Shown piece by piece: positions 16,855 through 25,959 of a stretch of 59,052 bases of DNA. A program made the translations under genes and the position numbers. The notes beneath the pieces are model-generated. The model searched no databases. It was not told the origin of the DNA and was given only the letters and a program-made list of their open reading frames with translations. The DNA comes from Trichlorobacter thiogenes (GTDB lineage: Bacteria > Desulfobacterota > Desulfuromonadia > Geobacterales > Pseudopelobacteraceae): NCBI RefSeq assembly GCF_900167465.1, contig NZ_FUWR01000019.1:1-59052 (forward strand). Direction: 5' to 3'. Within the stretch, counting starts at the first letter, position 1, and the number at the start of each line of letters is the position of its first letter.

Positions 16855-17763
16855 TTACCAATCATCAGAGGAACCACCGCCATCAAAGTCCCCGCCACCA
16901 CCTGAGAAGCTGTCGTCACTTGATGATGAACCGCCACCGCCGCCACCGTAGAAAATGGTTGGTCCACCCCAGCCCCCGCCGTGTCCGCCTCCACTGCCCC
17001 CACTGGCATTGAAGAGGCGCATGAGCAGGCTGATCAGGAGTCCGGCTGCTCCACCGAGGAGTGCCAGAATGCCAAGTTTCCAGAGTACTGCACCCAGTCC
17101 AATACCGGCAGCAACTGGCAGACTCACACCGCCTGCCAGGACACCGGCAGTGCGGGACGATGATCCTGCAACAGCGGTGATAACCAAGCCAGCTAGTAAC
17201 AGAATGATAAAGAGACCAGAGCCACTGCCTTTTTTCTTTTTGGCTACTTTTTTGTCAGCTGCAGTCGCTTTAAACTCACCCTTGGTAGCATCAATAATTG
17301 CCCCTAGTCCTGCGCTGACAGCCTGATCCGGGTTTCCGGCGCGAAGGCCAGGAGCGATCACATTGCGGATAATCTGACCGGCAGTTATGTCAGGTAGGAC
17401 ACCCTGTAGTCCGGTACCCACCTCAATTCTGATCTTGCGCTCCTTCTTGGCCAGAATCAAAATGACGCCGTTGCTTTTATCTTTTTGACCGATCTTCCAG
17501 GCCTCGGCTACCCGTATCGCAAAACTTTCAATAACATCGCCCTCCAGTGAGGGAACCGTCAGTAGCACGACCTGATTGGTGGTTTCCCGTTCAAAGGCGG
17601 CCAGCTTTTGTTCCAGGGCCTGGACGGCTGCAGGCGACAACATCCCGGCATAGTCATTGATTCTACCTTTAAGATGCGGCGCATCAAGGGCAAAAACGGT
17701 CTGCGTCAGGCATGTCAGCATGACGACAAGCAGTAGTAGTGGTTTGAATATGTTAAAACGCAT
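16855..17763 (-). CDS. TPM-domain membrane protein (YgcG-like)
   Basis: A 302-residue protein: signal peptide (cleaved near VFALDAP), a TPM domain (LKGRINDYAGMLSPAAVQAL, then NQVVLLTVPSLEG, KSNGVILILAKKERKIRIEV, LPDITAGQIIRN; residues about 30-160), a basic linker (KKVAKKKKGS), one or two membrane segments (LFIILLLAGLVITAVA; LGAVLWKLGILALLGGAAGL) and a Gly/Ser-rich tail (FYGGGGGGSSSSDD, end GGGGDFDGGGSSDDW). TPM proteins have been linked to photosystem II repair in plants and to phosphatase-like folds, and in bacteria they commonly accompany LemA, as here 21 bases downstream of it. The bacterial function is not settled. Confidence 0.85.
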   Translation of the reverse strand: MRFNIFKPLLLLVVMLTCLTQTVFALDAPHLKGRINDYAGMLSPAAVQALEQKLAAFERETTNQVVLLTVPSLEGDVIESFAIRVAEAWKIGQKDKSNGVILILAKKERKIRIEVGTGLQGVLPDITAGQIIRNVIAPGLRAGNPDQAVSAGLGAIIDATKGEFKATAADKKVAKKKKGSGSGLFIILLLAGLVITAVAGSSSRTAGVLAGGVSLPVAAGIGLGAVLWKLGILALLGGAAGLLISLLMRLFNASGGSGGGHGGGWGGPTIFYGGGGGGSSSSDDSFSGGGGDFDGGGSSDDW

Positions 17764-17784
17764 ACAGACCTCGTATCTGTCCGG

Positions 17785-18369
17785 TTAAAATTTTACTTTG
17801 GGCGCTACCTTGGCACCTTCTTCAGCTTTAAAGGGTTCTTTGCGCTTCAGGTGTAAAAGCATTGAGTTGGTCATGCTGTTGGGAAAGGTTCTAATGCTGG
17901 TGTTGAACAGTTGAACGGTTTTGTTGTAGCGCTCACGGGCTACATTGATCCGGTTTTCAGTTCCTTCCAGCTGTTTTTGGAGGTCAAGAAAGTTCTGATT
18001 TGCCTTCAGGTCCGGGTATTTCTCTGCCACCACCATCAGACGGGAGAGGGCAGAGGAAAGTTCACCTTGATTCTGTTGAAATTTAGTCAGGGCTGCAGGG
18101 TCATTGATGACCTCTTTACTCAACTGCATGCTGCCCACTTTTGCCCGGGCTTCTGTCACGGCTTTGAGAGTATCTGCCTCATGTTTTGCGTAACCTTTGA
18201 CAACTTCCACCAGATTGGGAATCAGGTCGTTCCGGCGCTGGTAGGAGGATTCAACATTACCCCAGGCAGCGATTACCGCTTCTTCATTGGCCTGCATGGT
18301 GTTGTAACCGCAGCCCGAAAGTGTGGAGATAAGTAACAGTCCAAGCAGATAGATTGAAATCCGTTTCAT
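17785..18369 (-). CDS. lemA: LemA family protein
   Basis: A 194-residue LemA protein. It has a lipobox-like N-terminus (LLISTLSGCGYN, Cys 20) and the typical long helical hairpin (AWGNVESSYQRRNDLIPNLV, EVVKGYAKHEADTLKAVTEA, and NRINVARERYNKTVQLFNTS). LemA proteins are membrane-anchored helical bundles of unknown biochemical role. The start overlaps the SemiSWEET gene by 4 bases and the TPM gene follows after 21 bases, the common lemA-TPM pair. Carrying a lipid anchor instead of a plain transmembrane helix is a common variant in Gram-negative bacteria. Confidence 0.9.
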   Translation of the reverse strand: MKRISIYLLGLLLISTLSGCGYNTMQANEEAVIAAWGNVESSYQRRNDLIPNLVEVVKGYAKHEADTLKAVTEARAKVGSMQLSKEVINDPAALTKFQQNQGELSSALSRLMVVAEKYPDLKANQNFLDLQKQLEGTENRINVARERYNKTVQLFNTSIRTFPNSMTNSMLLHLKRKEPFKAEEGAKVAPKVKF

Positions 18370-18653
18370 GCTGGTGCCTCCTCGTTGTGTTCAGTACCGT
18401 TGTCAGAAAACTTCAACTTCATAATTGTTAACAGCAGGTTGCAGACCAGAGGGGTGATATTGGCCAGAATCAAGGGCATATCACCAATCAGAATACCGTA
18501 GATCAGCCACAATGCAACACCGGCAGATAAAAGAACAGGTTGCCAGATGGATAGATCGCGGGCATGGCGGCTTTTCCAGGTTTTAAAAACCTGTGGTAAT
18601 GAGGCAATACTGGTCAGCAGCCCGGCAATCAGGCCGATCAGGGTGGGGGTCAT
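18366..18653 (-). CDS. SemiSWEET-type three-helix transporter
   Basis: A 95-residue membrane protein with three predicted helices (LIGLIAGLLTSIASLPQVFK, LLSAGVALWLIYGILIG, ILANITPLVCNLLLTIMKLK) and the PQ motif at SLPQVFKTW. This is the bacterial SemiSWEET form, which dimerises to make a sugar uniporter; related PQ-loop proteins carry other small solutes, so the substrate is open. It overlaps trmJ by 4 bases and lemA by 4 bases, so its translation is tightly coupled to both. Confidence 0.85.
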   Translation of the reverse strand: MTPTLIGLIAGLLTSIASLPQVFKTWKSRHARDLSIWQPVLLSAGVALWLIYGILIGDMPLILANITPLVCNLLLTIMKLKFSDNGTEHNEEAPA

Positions 18654-19387
18654 GTGGATTTTTTCCGGTCGCTAAAGTCACCTGCCGCCCAGTCGATCTG
18701 GGATAACATGCCACGCAGGATGGCAACTTCACGGCTGTCAAGCCCGGCTCTGAAGAACACCCGGCGCAGAGAGCGCATAATGTGGTCAGGGTTTTGGGGG
18801 TTCAGGTGTCCAATCCGTAGCAAGGTGCTTTCCATATGGGAAAAAAGTGGTTCAAGTTCACCGGATGGAGCCAGCGTGCGCTGTGCCGCGTCTGTCTCCG
18901 CCGCCGCCGCATTAAACAGCTCATAGCAAAAAATTAGAGTGGCCTGGGCGAGATTAAGTGAGCCATACTCGGAGCTTGAGGGGATGGTCGCCTGCAGGGT
19001 GCAGAGGGAGAGCTCGGCCGTGGAAAGTCCGTGGTCTTCACGGCCCAGTACCAGAGCTGCCTGGCCTGGCGCTTGTAATAACGCTTGTGCAGCTTGCGGG
19101 GGACTGAGCAGTTCCTGGCGGTATTTGCCGCTACGCCGTGTGGTCGCTACCGACACGCTGATATCTGCCAGGGCGTCAGACAGGGAATCAAACAGTTCGG
19201 CCTGTTCCAGCAGATCTTTGGCTGAGACAGCGAATTTGAATGCTTCAGGATGAAGGTGTTCACAGCCTGCGACTAGACGCAGACGTGAAAGCCCCATGTT
19301 TTTCATGGCGCGACAGACCATACCAATGTTGCCCGGTGATTGTGGTCCCACCAGAATGACGCTGACTGCATGTAGAGAACGCTGCAT
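18650..19387 (-). CDS. trmJ: tRNA (cytidine/uridine-2'-O-)-methyltransferase TrmJ
   Basis: A 245-residue SPOUT methyltransferase that 2'-O-methylates position 32 of the tRNA anticodon loop. Motifs of the trefoil-knot fold are VILVGPQSPGNIGMVCRAMK (near the N-terminus), ALVLGREDHGLS and IPSSSEYGSLNLAQA. I use ATG 19387; an in-frame TTG further upstream would add 14 residues and overlap the preceding gene. The C-terminal helical extension (LRIGHLNPQNPDHIMRSLRR) is typical of TrmJ. It is followed by a SemiSWEET gene with a 4-base overlap, an unusual partner for a tRNA enzyme. Confidence 0.88.
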   Translation of the reverse strand: MQRSLHAVSVILVGPQSPGNIGMVCRAMKNMGLSRLRLVAGCEHLHPEAFKFAVSAKDLLEQAELFDSLSDALADISVSVATTRRSGKYRQELLSPPQAAQALLQAPGQAALVLGREDHGLSTAELSLCTLQATIPSSSEYGSLNLAQATLIFCYELFNAAAAETDAAQRTLAPSGELEPLFSHMESTLLRIGHLNPQNPDHIMRSLRRVFFRAGLDSREVAILRGMLSQIDWAAGDFSDRKKST

Positions 19388-19406
19388 AGAAGTTATTGTG
19401 TCTCGG

Positions 19407-20477
19407 CTAGACGGACAGGCGTCCGGCAATTTCAGAGCGCATCAGGTCAACCATTTCTTCAATTTTGGCTTCGGGATCGATGTCAGGAGCCTGTGCTGCC
19501 ATGGCGGCCAGAAAGGCGATGACCTTCTGACTGTCAAGTAGTGCTGATTTGCCCCCAATCAGGTCAATCAGGGCATCAACCAGATCAGCGCCCAGACGAC
19601 CCAGATAGGCCTTGGCAATCTCCTGCAGGTCATCAATTATTTCTGTCAGCTGGGCGTCATGGTCTGCACCCACTTCGGTCTGTAGTGATGTTTCAGGCGT
19701 TTCAGGCGCTGGTGGAGCTGTAGGTGTCGGCGGAACTGCAGGTGTCGGTGAAGCTGCAGGAGTCGGTGAAGCTGCAGGAGTCGGTGAAGCTGCAGGAGTC
19801 GGTGAAATTGCAGGGGGCTGGCTGACCGTGTGACGACTGAGTGAGGCCTGCCAGAGCCGATCAATATTCAGGGTTTCCAGAAAATTATGGTGTATCAGCT
19901 CTTCGGCAGGTGGTGTGCTGCGTATTTCAATGCTGGCGTCAGGCAGTGCTGCGACCCGTTCTGATTCAGTCGGAGATGTTTCGACCTCCTTGGCCGCGTC
20001 GTGGTAAAAGCCGATTGGTGACCCTTCCTTATAAAATATCATGGCACTGCGTTCAGGCGTTGAGAAAAGAACCGTTCCGTTTAATGCTTGAAACTTCATC
20101 TGATTCAAAACGGTCTTAAGATCCAGATTACTGACCTGCTCCGGTTTGAATATCACTGTGCCATGTAGCAGGGCCTGGGTGCAGACCGCAAGATCAGCGG
20201 TCATTCGGTAGACGTTTATGACTCCCCCCTCAAGGAGCGTGTGGCTGAAAAGGCTGGTAAACGCCTCAAAACCGCTTTTTCGGCTGGTTCCTTCAAGCAT
20301 GAGGGCACTGATCAGGGAGCCTTTAATAAATATAAAGTATCCTTCAGAACTGTTTGAACCGTAGCCGAGATACCCTGTAAAGCCGCCTGCGCCCATTTTT
20401 TTCATGGCATCAGGCAGATTGACTTTTTGAACAGGGAGGTTTTCGTAGAGCGGGTTGGAACGTGGCAAGATCAACAT
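19407..20477 (-). CDS. DUF4388-like sensor/output protein with a Pro-Thr-Ala repeat linker
   Basis: A 356-residue cytoplasmic protein starting at ATG 20477. Residues 1-200 have the beta-rich pattern GGFTGYLGYGSNSSEGYFIF...GSLISALM, followed by a second module (LNGTVLFSTPERSAMIFYKE), resembling the DUF4388/PATAN-like domains common in Geobacter signalling. A linker of repeated S-P-T-P-A-A follows, then a C-terminal helical domain (LTEIIDDLQEIAKAYLGRLG...VDLMRSEIAGRL). The N-terminal 210 residues are paralogous to the gene at 22606-23283. First gene of the minus-strand run and divergent from a TPR gene. Function is unknown. Confidence 0.6.
   Translation of the reverse strand: MLILPRSNPLYENLPVQKVNLPDAMKKMGAGGFTGYLGYGSNSSEGYFIFIKGSLISALMLEGTSRKSGFEAFTSLFSHTLLEGGVINVYRMTADLAVCTQALLHGTVIFKPEQVSNLDLKTVLNQMKFQALNGTVLFSTPERSAMIFYKEGSPIGFYHDAAKEVETSPTESERVAALPDASIEIRSTPPAEELIHHNFLETLNIDRLWQASLSRHTVSQPPAISPTPAASPTPAASPTPAASPTPAVPPTPTAPPAPETPETSLQTEVGADHDAQLTEIIDDLQEIAKAYLGRLGADLVDALIDLIGGKSALLDSQKVIAFLAAMAAQAPDIDPEAKIEEMVDLMRSEIAGRLSV
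19705..19812. repeat. 18-bp tandem repeat encoding S-P-T-P-A-A
   Basis: Six consecutive 18-base units; the last four differ at only a few bases (GGAGTCGGTGAAGCTGCA type), the first two are more diverged. The phase of 18 keeps the reading frame, so copy-number change would alter only linker length in the DUF4388-like protein. Confidence 0.85.
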
Positions 20478-20613
20478 GGTACTCTCTCGCTTCAATTGGA
20501 TAATGGAATGTCGTAAAGCGTTTCTAATAGGTACTGTATTTGACGGTCGCTGTCAAAGGATTATCAGAAGGCTGTGTTGCGCTGAACTATACGTGAAATT
20601 AGTCATATACGCC

Positions 20614-20642
20614 TTGACAGGGGGTAGGCTATACATTATGTT
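20614..20642 (+). promoter_or_regulatory. sigma70 promoter of the TPR gene
   Basis: TTGACA (20614-20619), 17-base spacer, TATGTT (20637-20642), about 50 bases before the TTG start of the TPR gene. Confidence 0.65.
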
Positions 20643-20692
20643 TACAAAATTATGGTTATCTTGAAGCTGGTTTAAAGTAAGAGGGATTTTCG

Positions 20693-22516
20693 TTGAGTAA
20701 AAAAGACAAGCTACTTACTGATGCCCAAAAATTACTGCAGAAAGGGCAAACTGACAAGGCCATTTCCTGCTATCAGGATGCCTTGGCGGTGGACCCCGGC
20801 GATCTGCGGGTGCGACAACGCTTTGCAGAACTTCTTGCAAAATCAAGACGTGTTGATGATGCTCGTAAAGAACTGGAAATCATTGGTAGGAATCTGACGG
20901 CAAACGGTTTTTATCTAAAGGCAATTGCTGTCTATAAACAGATTGAAAAGCTGTTTCCGGAAGATATCGGTGTCGCTCTTACCCTGGCGTCACTGAATGA
21001 GAAACATGGTCTTTCCGCTAATGCACTGGCTGAATACAAGCGTGCCTACGACCATTATGAACTGCTGCAAAATCATGCTGAGGCGTTGAAAGCGCTTGAG
21101 GCGATGCAGCGGATAGATGCCCATAATCCAAACATAAAATTAAAATACGCTGAGGTGCTGTTTCAGCAGGGTAAGCTGGAGGAGTCTCAGGATGCATTCA
21201 GGTCGCTGGGATTGCTACTGGTAGAACGTCGGGACGATGCTGCCTTTGGCCGCCTTGCTGAACGAATTTCCCAGCTCTTTCCTGATAAGCAAGACTTTGC
21301 CTGTTCCGTTATTGAGCAAAAGATCAATGATGGCAGCGCAGAACAGGCTGCTGCCGTATTGCAGTCCCTGATCAAGGTTGATCCCAAGCGTTTGCCTGCC
21401 TGGCGCCTGCTTGTTATGGCCTACCGAGCGCTTGGTAATAGCAGTCGTCTTAAGACTATCTGTCAGCATTGTAGTAAGTTGTTCCCTTCAGAATTGTTTC
21501 CACGTGAGCAGTTGATTCGGTGTTTGCTTGAAGAGCAGGACTCTGCAGCTGCCTTAACCATGTTGGACGAGTCTGAACAGCTTTTTCTTGCAGCAGGTGC
21601 TGCCGGAGTCATGCGAGAGTTTTACCTGACGCTGAATGATCTGGTGCCGATTAATATCCGTATTTTGAAGGGATGTGCCCGAATTTGTGAAGCAGCCGGC
21701 AACAGTGAAGAGGCCGCATCCTATGCTGCCAAGATCGGTTCACTTGCCGGACTGGGAGGCCAGGCTGCTGCTGCCCAAAGTGTCGCACCTGAACCGCTCT
21801 CTGCTGAACCGCAGCTTGACATAGAGCTTGAACCACTGGTCCCCGGCCTTTCTGAAGAGGTTGTCGATGAATCAGTTTCTGAAGCCGGACCACGTGAACT
21901 GGATATCAGCGATTTTATTGATACCAGTGTGTCACAGGATGCTGATTTTTACGAGATTGAGGTTGAGCTTGATGATGATCTCGGCGGTCCTGCGCCGGCA
22001 CCTGCTGATACCTGGTTTGAAACCGTTAATGATATCTTTGATAATATCCAGACTCAAACCGGTAAGGTCCGTTTTGGTGAAGGGATGGATAACGGAGATG
22101 CCCAGTCTCAGTATGATCTTGGGTTGGCGTTTCATGAAATGGGTCTGTATGATGAGGCGATTAATTCTTTGCGTCAGGCGGCAGAGGATCCTGAACGCCG
22201 GGTAAGTTGCCTGATTTTGCAGGGGGCATGCCTGCGTGATAAGGGCGAGCTGCAGCTGGCCGAGAATGCTTTGCGTGCGCTGCTTGCTTCGCCAGCGTTG
22301 ACCGTTAAGGATAGTTGTGCGCTCAAATATGAACTGGCATTGACCTGTACTGCTTTAGGCAAAAGTGATGAGGCCTGGATGTTGTTAGGGGAGGTAGAAC
22401 AACTTGATCCTGCCTACCGTGATGTCTCTGCCCGTTTGCATGATGCTTCAGAAGGTAAAACGGTAGGTGGGCTTGATTTTAGCGAGGATGAGCTGCTGGA
22501 TTTTGAGTTGAAATAG
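20693..22516 (+). CDS. Large TPR-repeat scaffold protein
   Basis: A 607-residue cytoplasmic protein starting at TTG with GAGGGA upstream. Repeated 34-residue helical pairs run from residue 1 to about 350 (LLQKGQTDKAISCYQDALAV; LYLKAIAVY-like repeats; YAEVLFQQGKLEESQDAFRS) and again at about 470-600 (YDLGLAFHEMGLYDEAINSL; LALTCTALGKSDEAWMLLGE). Between them is an acidic, low-complexity stretch (ELDISDFIDTSVSQDADFYE). There is no signal peptide. TPR proteins of this layout are assembly scaffolds; the partner is unknown, but paralogous DUF4388-like genes on both sides suggest a shared signalling or motility-type process. Confidence 0.8.
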   Translation: MSKKDKLLTDAQKLLQKGQTDKAISCYQDALAVDPGDLRVRQRFAELLAKSRRVDDARKELEIIGRNLTANGFYLKAIAVYKQIEKLFPEDIGVALTLASLNEKHGLSANALAEYKRAYDHYELLQNHAEALKALEAMQRIDAHNPNIKLKYAEVLFQQGKLEESQDAFRSLGLLLVERRDDAAFGRLAERISQLFPDKQDFACSVIEQKINDGSAEQAAAVLQSLIKVDPKRLPAWRLLVMAYRALGNSSRLKTICQHCSKLFPSELFPREQLIRCLLEEQDSAAALTMLDESEQLFLAAGAAGVMREFYLTLNDLVPINIRILKGCARICEAAGNSEEAASYAAKIGSLAGLGGQAAAAQSVAPEPLSAEPQLDIELEPLVPGLSEEVVDESVSEAGPRELDISDFIDTSVSQDADFYEIEVELDDDLGGPAPAPADTWFETVNDIFDNIQTQTGKVRFGEGMDNGDAQSQYDLGLAFHEMGLYDEAINSLRQAAEDPERRVSCLILQGACLRDKGELQLAENALRALLASPALTVKDSCALKYELALTCTALGKSDEAWMLLGEVEQLDPAYRDVSARLHDASEGKTVGGLDFSEDELLDFELK

Positions 22517-22542
22517 TCCAAAATTTTAAAGATATCTGATTT

Positions 22543-22577
22543 CAAAAGCCCTTTCACATGTCGTGTCAGGGCTTTTG
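22543..22577. terminator. Bidirectional terminator between convergent genes
   Basis: CAAAAGCCCT / AGGGCTTTTG stem with A- and T-tracts at both ends, between the TPR gene (+) and the DUF4388-like gene (-). Confidence 0.75.
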
Positions 22578-22605
22578 CATTTATAGTCTGCTGGATACTG
22601 TTTTA

Positions 22606-23283
22606 TCAGGCGTTTCCAAGGTTGTTTTGGTAGCGGTTGACCGCTGTTTTCCAGACGCTGCCAATATTAATAATGTCCAGTAGATCGTGTGTCATCAGTT
22701 CATCTGCACTGACGGTGGAGTACATATCAAGTTTAGCCGCAGGGTCTTGGGTAAGTTGTTGAGAGTCTCCCGGTGACATCTCGATTTCCTGAGAGCCATC
22801 ATGGAAAAAGCCCAGTGGGTCCCCTTCCTTGTAAAAGATCATGGCAGAGCGTTCCTGGGTATAAATACGCAGACAGCAGTTCATCTGCTCATTTTTGACC
22901 CGTTCAAGCAGTGCCTTGATATCAATCAGTGTAAGGTCTTGGGCGCGATAGCGTGCCTCTCCATGTAACAGGGCATGAATACACATGGTCAGGTCACTGG
23001 AGAGGCGGTAGACGTTCAGTGTACTGCCGGTGCTACCCAGCATTTTCTCTGCCAGTGCGCTCATTCCTTCAAAGTCAATCAGGTGACAACCTTTGTCATT
23101 TTCAAAAATAACACTGATCAGTTTGCCTGACTCAAATACCAGAATGCCGACTGCGTCAGAAAAGGTCAGGCTGGCATACCCGGTAAAGCAGCCGTGGGCA
23201 AGCTTGGTGACAACCGCATCAAGCTGCAGTTCTGAGGCATCAAGGTTTTCAAAAAGGGGGGTGCCTTTCGGGAGACGAAGCAT
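22606..23283 (-). CDS. DUF4388-like protein, paralogue of 19407-20477
   Basis: A 225-residue protein closely similar to the first 210 residues of the gene at 19407-20477: LPKGTPLFENL versus LPRSNPLYENL, FTGYASLTFSDAVGILVFES versus FTGYLGYGSNSSEGYFIFIK, and the shared ERSAMIFYKEG and AxELxxHxxLxxxNIxxxW. It lacks the proline repeat and the C-terminal helical domain. AGGAGGA is 8 bases before the ATG. No enzymatic motif is visible; probably a ligand- or protein-binding domain. Together with its paralogue it brackets the TPR gene. Confidence 0.6.
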   Translation of the reverse strand: MLRLPKGTPLFENLDASELQLDAVVTKLAHGCFTGYASLTFSDAVGILVFESGKLISVIFENDKGCHLIDFEGMSALAEKMLGSTGSTLNVYRLSSDLTMCIHALLHGEARYRAQDLTLIDIKALLERVKNEQMNCCLRIYTQERSAMIFYKEGDPLGFFHDGSQEIEMSPGDSQQLTQDPAAKLDMYSTVSADELMTHDLLDIINIGSVWKTAVNRYQNNLGNA

Positions 23284-23405
23284 GAATTAATCCTCCTGGC
23301 AAATCAACATAACAGATGGTGCATGTGAGTGCTAAACGTACGATACACATTGCTGAATGTCAAAAGATTGTTTGAAAGGAAATGGGAAATCGTGGTGGGA
23401 AAAGG

Positions 23406-23442
23406 CTACCCGTATGGCAGTCTTATGCTGCCATACGGGTAG
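23406..23442 (-). terminator. Intrinsic terminator after maeB
   Basis: A perfect 15-bp stem CTACCCGTATGGCAG/CTGCCATACGGGTAG with a 7-base loop; on the minus strand it is followed by CCTTTTCCC. It lies 10 bases past the maeB stop. Confidence 0.75.
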
Positions 23443-23451
23443 TGAATAAAT

Positions 23452-25713
23452 TTAGCTGTTGTGCCGTCCCTGTGCATCGACGACTGCAATCGCTGCCATG
23501 TTGACAATGTCACTGACATCATCACCACGCTGGAGGACATGTACAGGCTTCTGCATCCCCATCAGGATCGGTCCGATCGCCTCGGCACCGCCAAGACGGG
23601 CCAACAGTTTATAGGCGATGTTGCCAGAGTTAAGATCAGGAAAAATCAACACATTGGCCGTTTGCTGCAGTTTTGAAAACGAGAAGTGATCCAGCAGTTC
23701 CTGTACCACTGCCGTATCGGCCTGCATCTCACCATCAATGATCAGGTCCGGCTCCCGCTCCTTCACAATCTGCACTGCACGGCGCACCTTGTCAGAAAGT
23801 GGATGACGTACTGAGCCGAAGTTAGAGAAGGAAAGCATGGCAACCCGTGGGTCAATGTCGAACACTTTCACGTTCTGGGCAGCTAATATAGCGGTCTCGG
23901 CCAGTTCCTCAGCTGTCGGGTCAATTTCAACAGTGGTGTCGGCCATGAAGTAGACACCCTTTTTGAAGACCATCATGTACATGCCATGGACTGAAGTCAG
24001 GTTTGGCTGCTTTCCAACGACTTCCAGCGCCGGACGAATGGTCTCCGGGTAGTGGGCATCAATACCGGACAGCATGGCATCTGCATCACCCATCCTGACC
24101 ATCATAGCACCGAAATGGTTGCGGGATTTGCGGCGCATGATCCGACGTGCTTCGCTTTCCGTGATCCCCTTGCGCTGGCGCAGGCGGTACAGCTCTTGTG
24201 CATACGGCTCTGTATATTTTGAATTTTCAGTATCCACAATTTGCACGTCGTCCAGGTTAAGTCCCAGCTCATCTATTTTATCACGGATTTTGATGCTGTT
24301 ACCGATCAGGATCGGCTTGGCAATCCCTTCATCCACCAGGATTTGGGCTGCCCGCAGCATTTTTTCGTTGTCACCCTCAGGGAAGGCCACCCGTTTCGGG
24401 TCAGTCTTGGCCTTATTGATGATGTAACGCATGATCTCTTTTGATTTGCCCTGGGTTGACTCGAGGTGTTCAATATATTTTTCCATATCCTCGATCGGCT
24501 GACGGGCAACGCCGCTGTCCATGGCTGCCTGGGCAATTGCCGGAGCAACGTGCAGCAGCACCCTTGGGTCAAACGGTTTAGGGATGATATACTCCCTGCC
24601 GAACGAGAATTTGACATTGCCATAGGCCTTACTGACTGAATCAGGAACTTCTTCACGGGCCAGGCTCGCTAAAGCTTTAACCGCTGCCAGTTTCATATCT
24701 TCATTGATACAGCTGGCCCGTACATCCAGAGCGCCGCGGAAGATGAAGGGGAAACCCAGCACGTTGTTGACCTGGTTGGGATAGTCTGAGCGCCCGGTGG
24801 CAATAATCACATCGCCTCTGGCAGCCCGGGCCTCATCAGGGGTGATCTCCGGGTCAGGGTTGGCCATGGCAAAGATGATCGGGTTGGGGGCCATGCTGCG
24901 TACCATATCAGCAGTAAAGGCACCTTTGGCGGAAAGGCCAAACAGCACGTCAGCGCCTTTGGCGGCTTCTTCAAGGGTACGGAAAGAGGTGTCAGCGGCA
25001 AAGAGTTCTTTGTAAGGGTTCATGCCGATGGTGCGGCCTTTGTAGATGACCCCCTTGGTGTCGCACATGATCATGTTGTTGGGTTTGACCCCCAGGGCAA
25101 TCGCCAGCTTGGCACAGGAGTTGGCTGAGGCGCCGGCACCGTTGACCACGATTCTGATATCCTCAATCTTCTTGCCAACCAGTTCAAGGGCGTTGATCAG
25201 AGCGGCTGATGAGATGATGGCAGTACCATGCTGGTCATCGTGAAAGACCGGAATCTTCATGGTCTTTTTTAATTCTTCCTCGATGTAAAAACACTCAGGT
25301 GCCTTGATATCTTCCAGGTTGATGCCACCAAAAGTCGGTTCCAACAGTTGGCAGGCCTTGATGATCTCGTCAGGATTTTCAGTATCAAGTTCGATGTCAA
25401 AGACATCAATATCGGCAAAACGCTTGAAAAGAACTCCTTTGCCTTCCATAACCGGTTTGCCGGCAAGGGCGCCCAGGTTGCCCAGGCCCAACACCGCCGT
25501 GCCGTTTGAGACAACGGCCACCAGATTTCCTTTGGCTGTGTACTTGTAGGCATCATCCGGGTTCTTCTCAATAGCCAGGCAGGGCTCTGCCACACCGGGT
25601 GAATAGGCCAGCGACAGGTCTGCTGCGGTTTGGCACGGTTTTGTTGAGATAACCTCAATTTTGCCTTTACGACCCATTGAATGATACTCAAGAGCATCCT
25701 TGATCTTTGCCAT
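23452..25713 (-). CDS. maeB: Malic enzyme with phosphotransacetylase-like C-terminal domain (MaeB type)
   Basis: A 753-residue protein, the usual size of the NADP-dependent MaeB type, converting malate to pyruvate and CO2. Residues about 1-430 are the malic enzyme part: [15 protein letters not shown], FDDxxG-like [31 protein letters not shown] (nucleotide fold) and [15 protein letters not shown]. Residues about 430-753 form the PTA-like domain ([20 protein letters not shown], then [10 protein letters not shown] and [18 protein letters not shown]), which lacks proven transacetylase activity in this family and is thought to be regulatory. Single gene with its own terminator. Links the TCA cycle to pyruvate in acetate-using Geobacter. 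Confidence 0.95.
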   Translation of the reverse strand: MAKIKDALEYHSMGRKGKIEVISTKPCQTAADLSLAYSPGVAEPCLAIEKNPDDAYKYTAKGNLVAVVSNGTAVLGLGNLGALAGKPVMEGKGVLFKRFADIDVFDIELDTENPDEIIKACQLLEPTFGGINLEDIKAPECFYIEEELKKTMKIPVFHDDQHGTAIISSAALINALELVGKKIEDIRIVVNGAGASANSCAKLAIALGVKPNNMIMCDTKGVIYKGRTIGMNPYKELFAADTSFRTLEEAAKGADVLFGLSAKGAFTADMVRSMAPNPIIFAMANPDPEITPDEARAARGDVIIATGRSDYPNQVNNVLGFPFIFRGALDVRASCINEDMKLAAVKALASLAREEVPDSVSKAYGNVKFSFGREYIIPKPFDPRVLLHVAPAIAQAAMDSGVARQPIEDMEKYIEHLESTQGKSKEIMRYIINKAKTDPKRVAFPEGDNEKMLRAAQILVDEGIAKPILIGNSIKIRDKIDELGLNLDDVQIVDTENSKYTEPYAQELYRLRQRKGITESEARRIMRRKSRNHFGAMMVRMGDADAMLSGIDAHYPETIRPALEVVGKQPNLTSVHGMYMMVFKKGVYFMADTTVEIDPTAEELAETAILAAQNVKVFDIDPRVAMLSFSNFGSVRHPLSDKVRRAVQIVKEREPDLIIDGEMQADTAVVQELLDHFSFSKLQQTANVLIFPDLNSGNIAYKLLARLGGAEAIGPILMGMQKPVHVLQRGDDVSDIVNMAAIAVVDAQGRHNS

Positions 25714-25959
25714 GGTCGACGTTCCTCCACGTAAATTTAGTTACAGTAAAAAAATGGTTGATTTGGTCCTGATTACACTAGTTTGTGTTTATTATGACTA
25801 AAGACATATATGCCCCTTGTCTGGGGCTGTCAAGAGCTATCAATCTCGAATAAAAAAATATTCTATTTATGCATGGTAAGGGTTGAAGATGCCGGATGGA
25901 GTACCGTATTGTAGACAATCAATCTGTCTTTGGTTATTAACAGTGATCAGGAGATGTCC

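Noticed and set aside
20528-20556. Minus-strand promoter TTGACA-N17-TACCTA for the eleven-gene operon
   Set aside because: The -35 is perfect but the -10 matches poorly; kept out of the feature list although a promoter must exist in this divergent gap.
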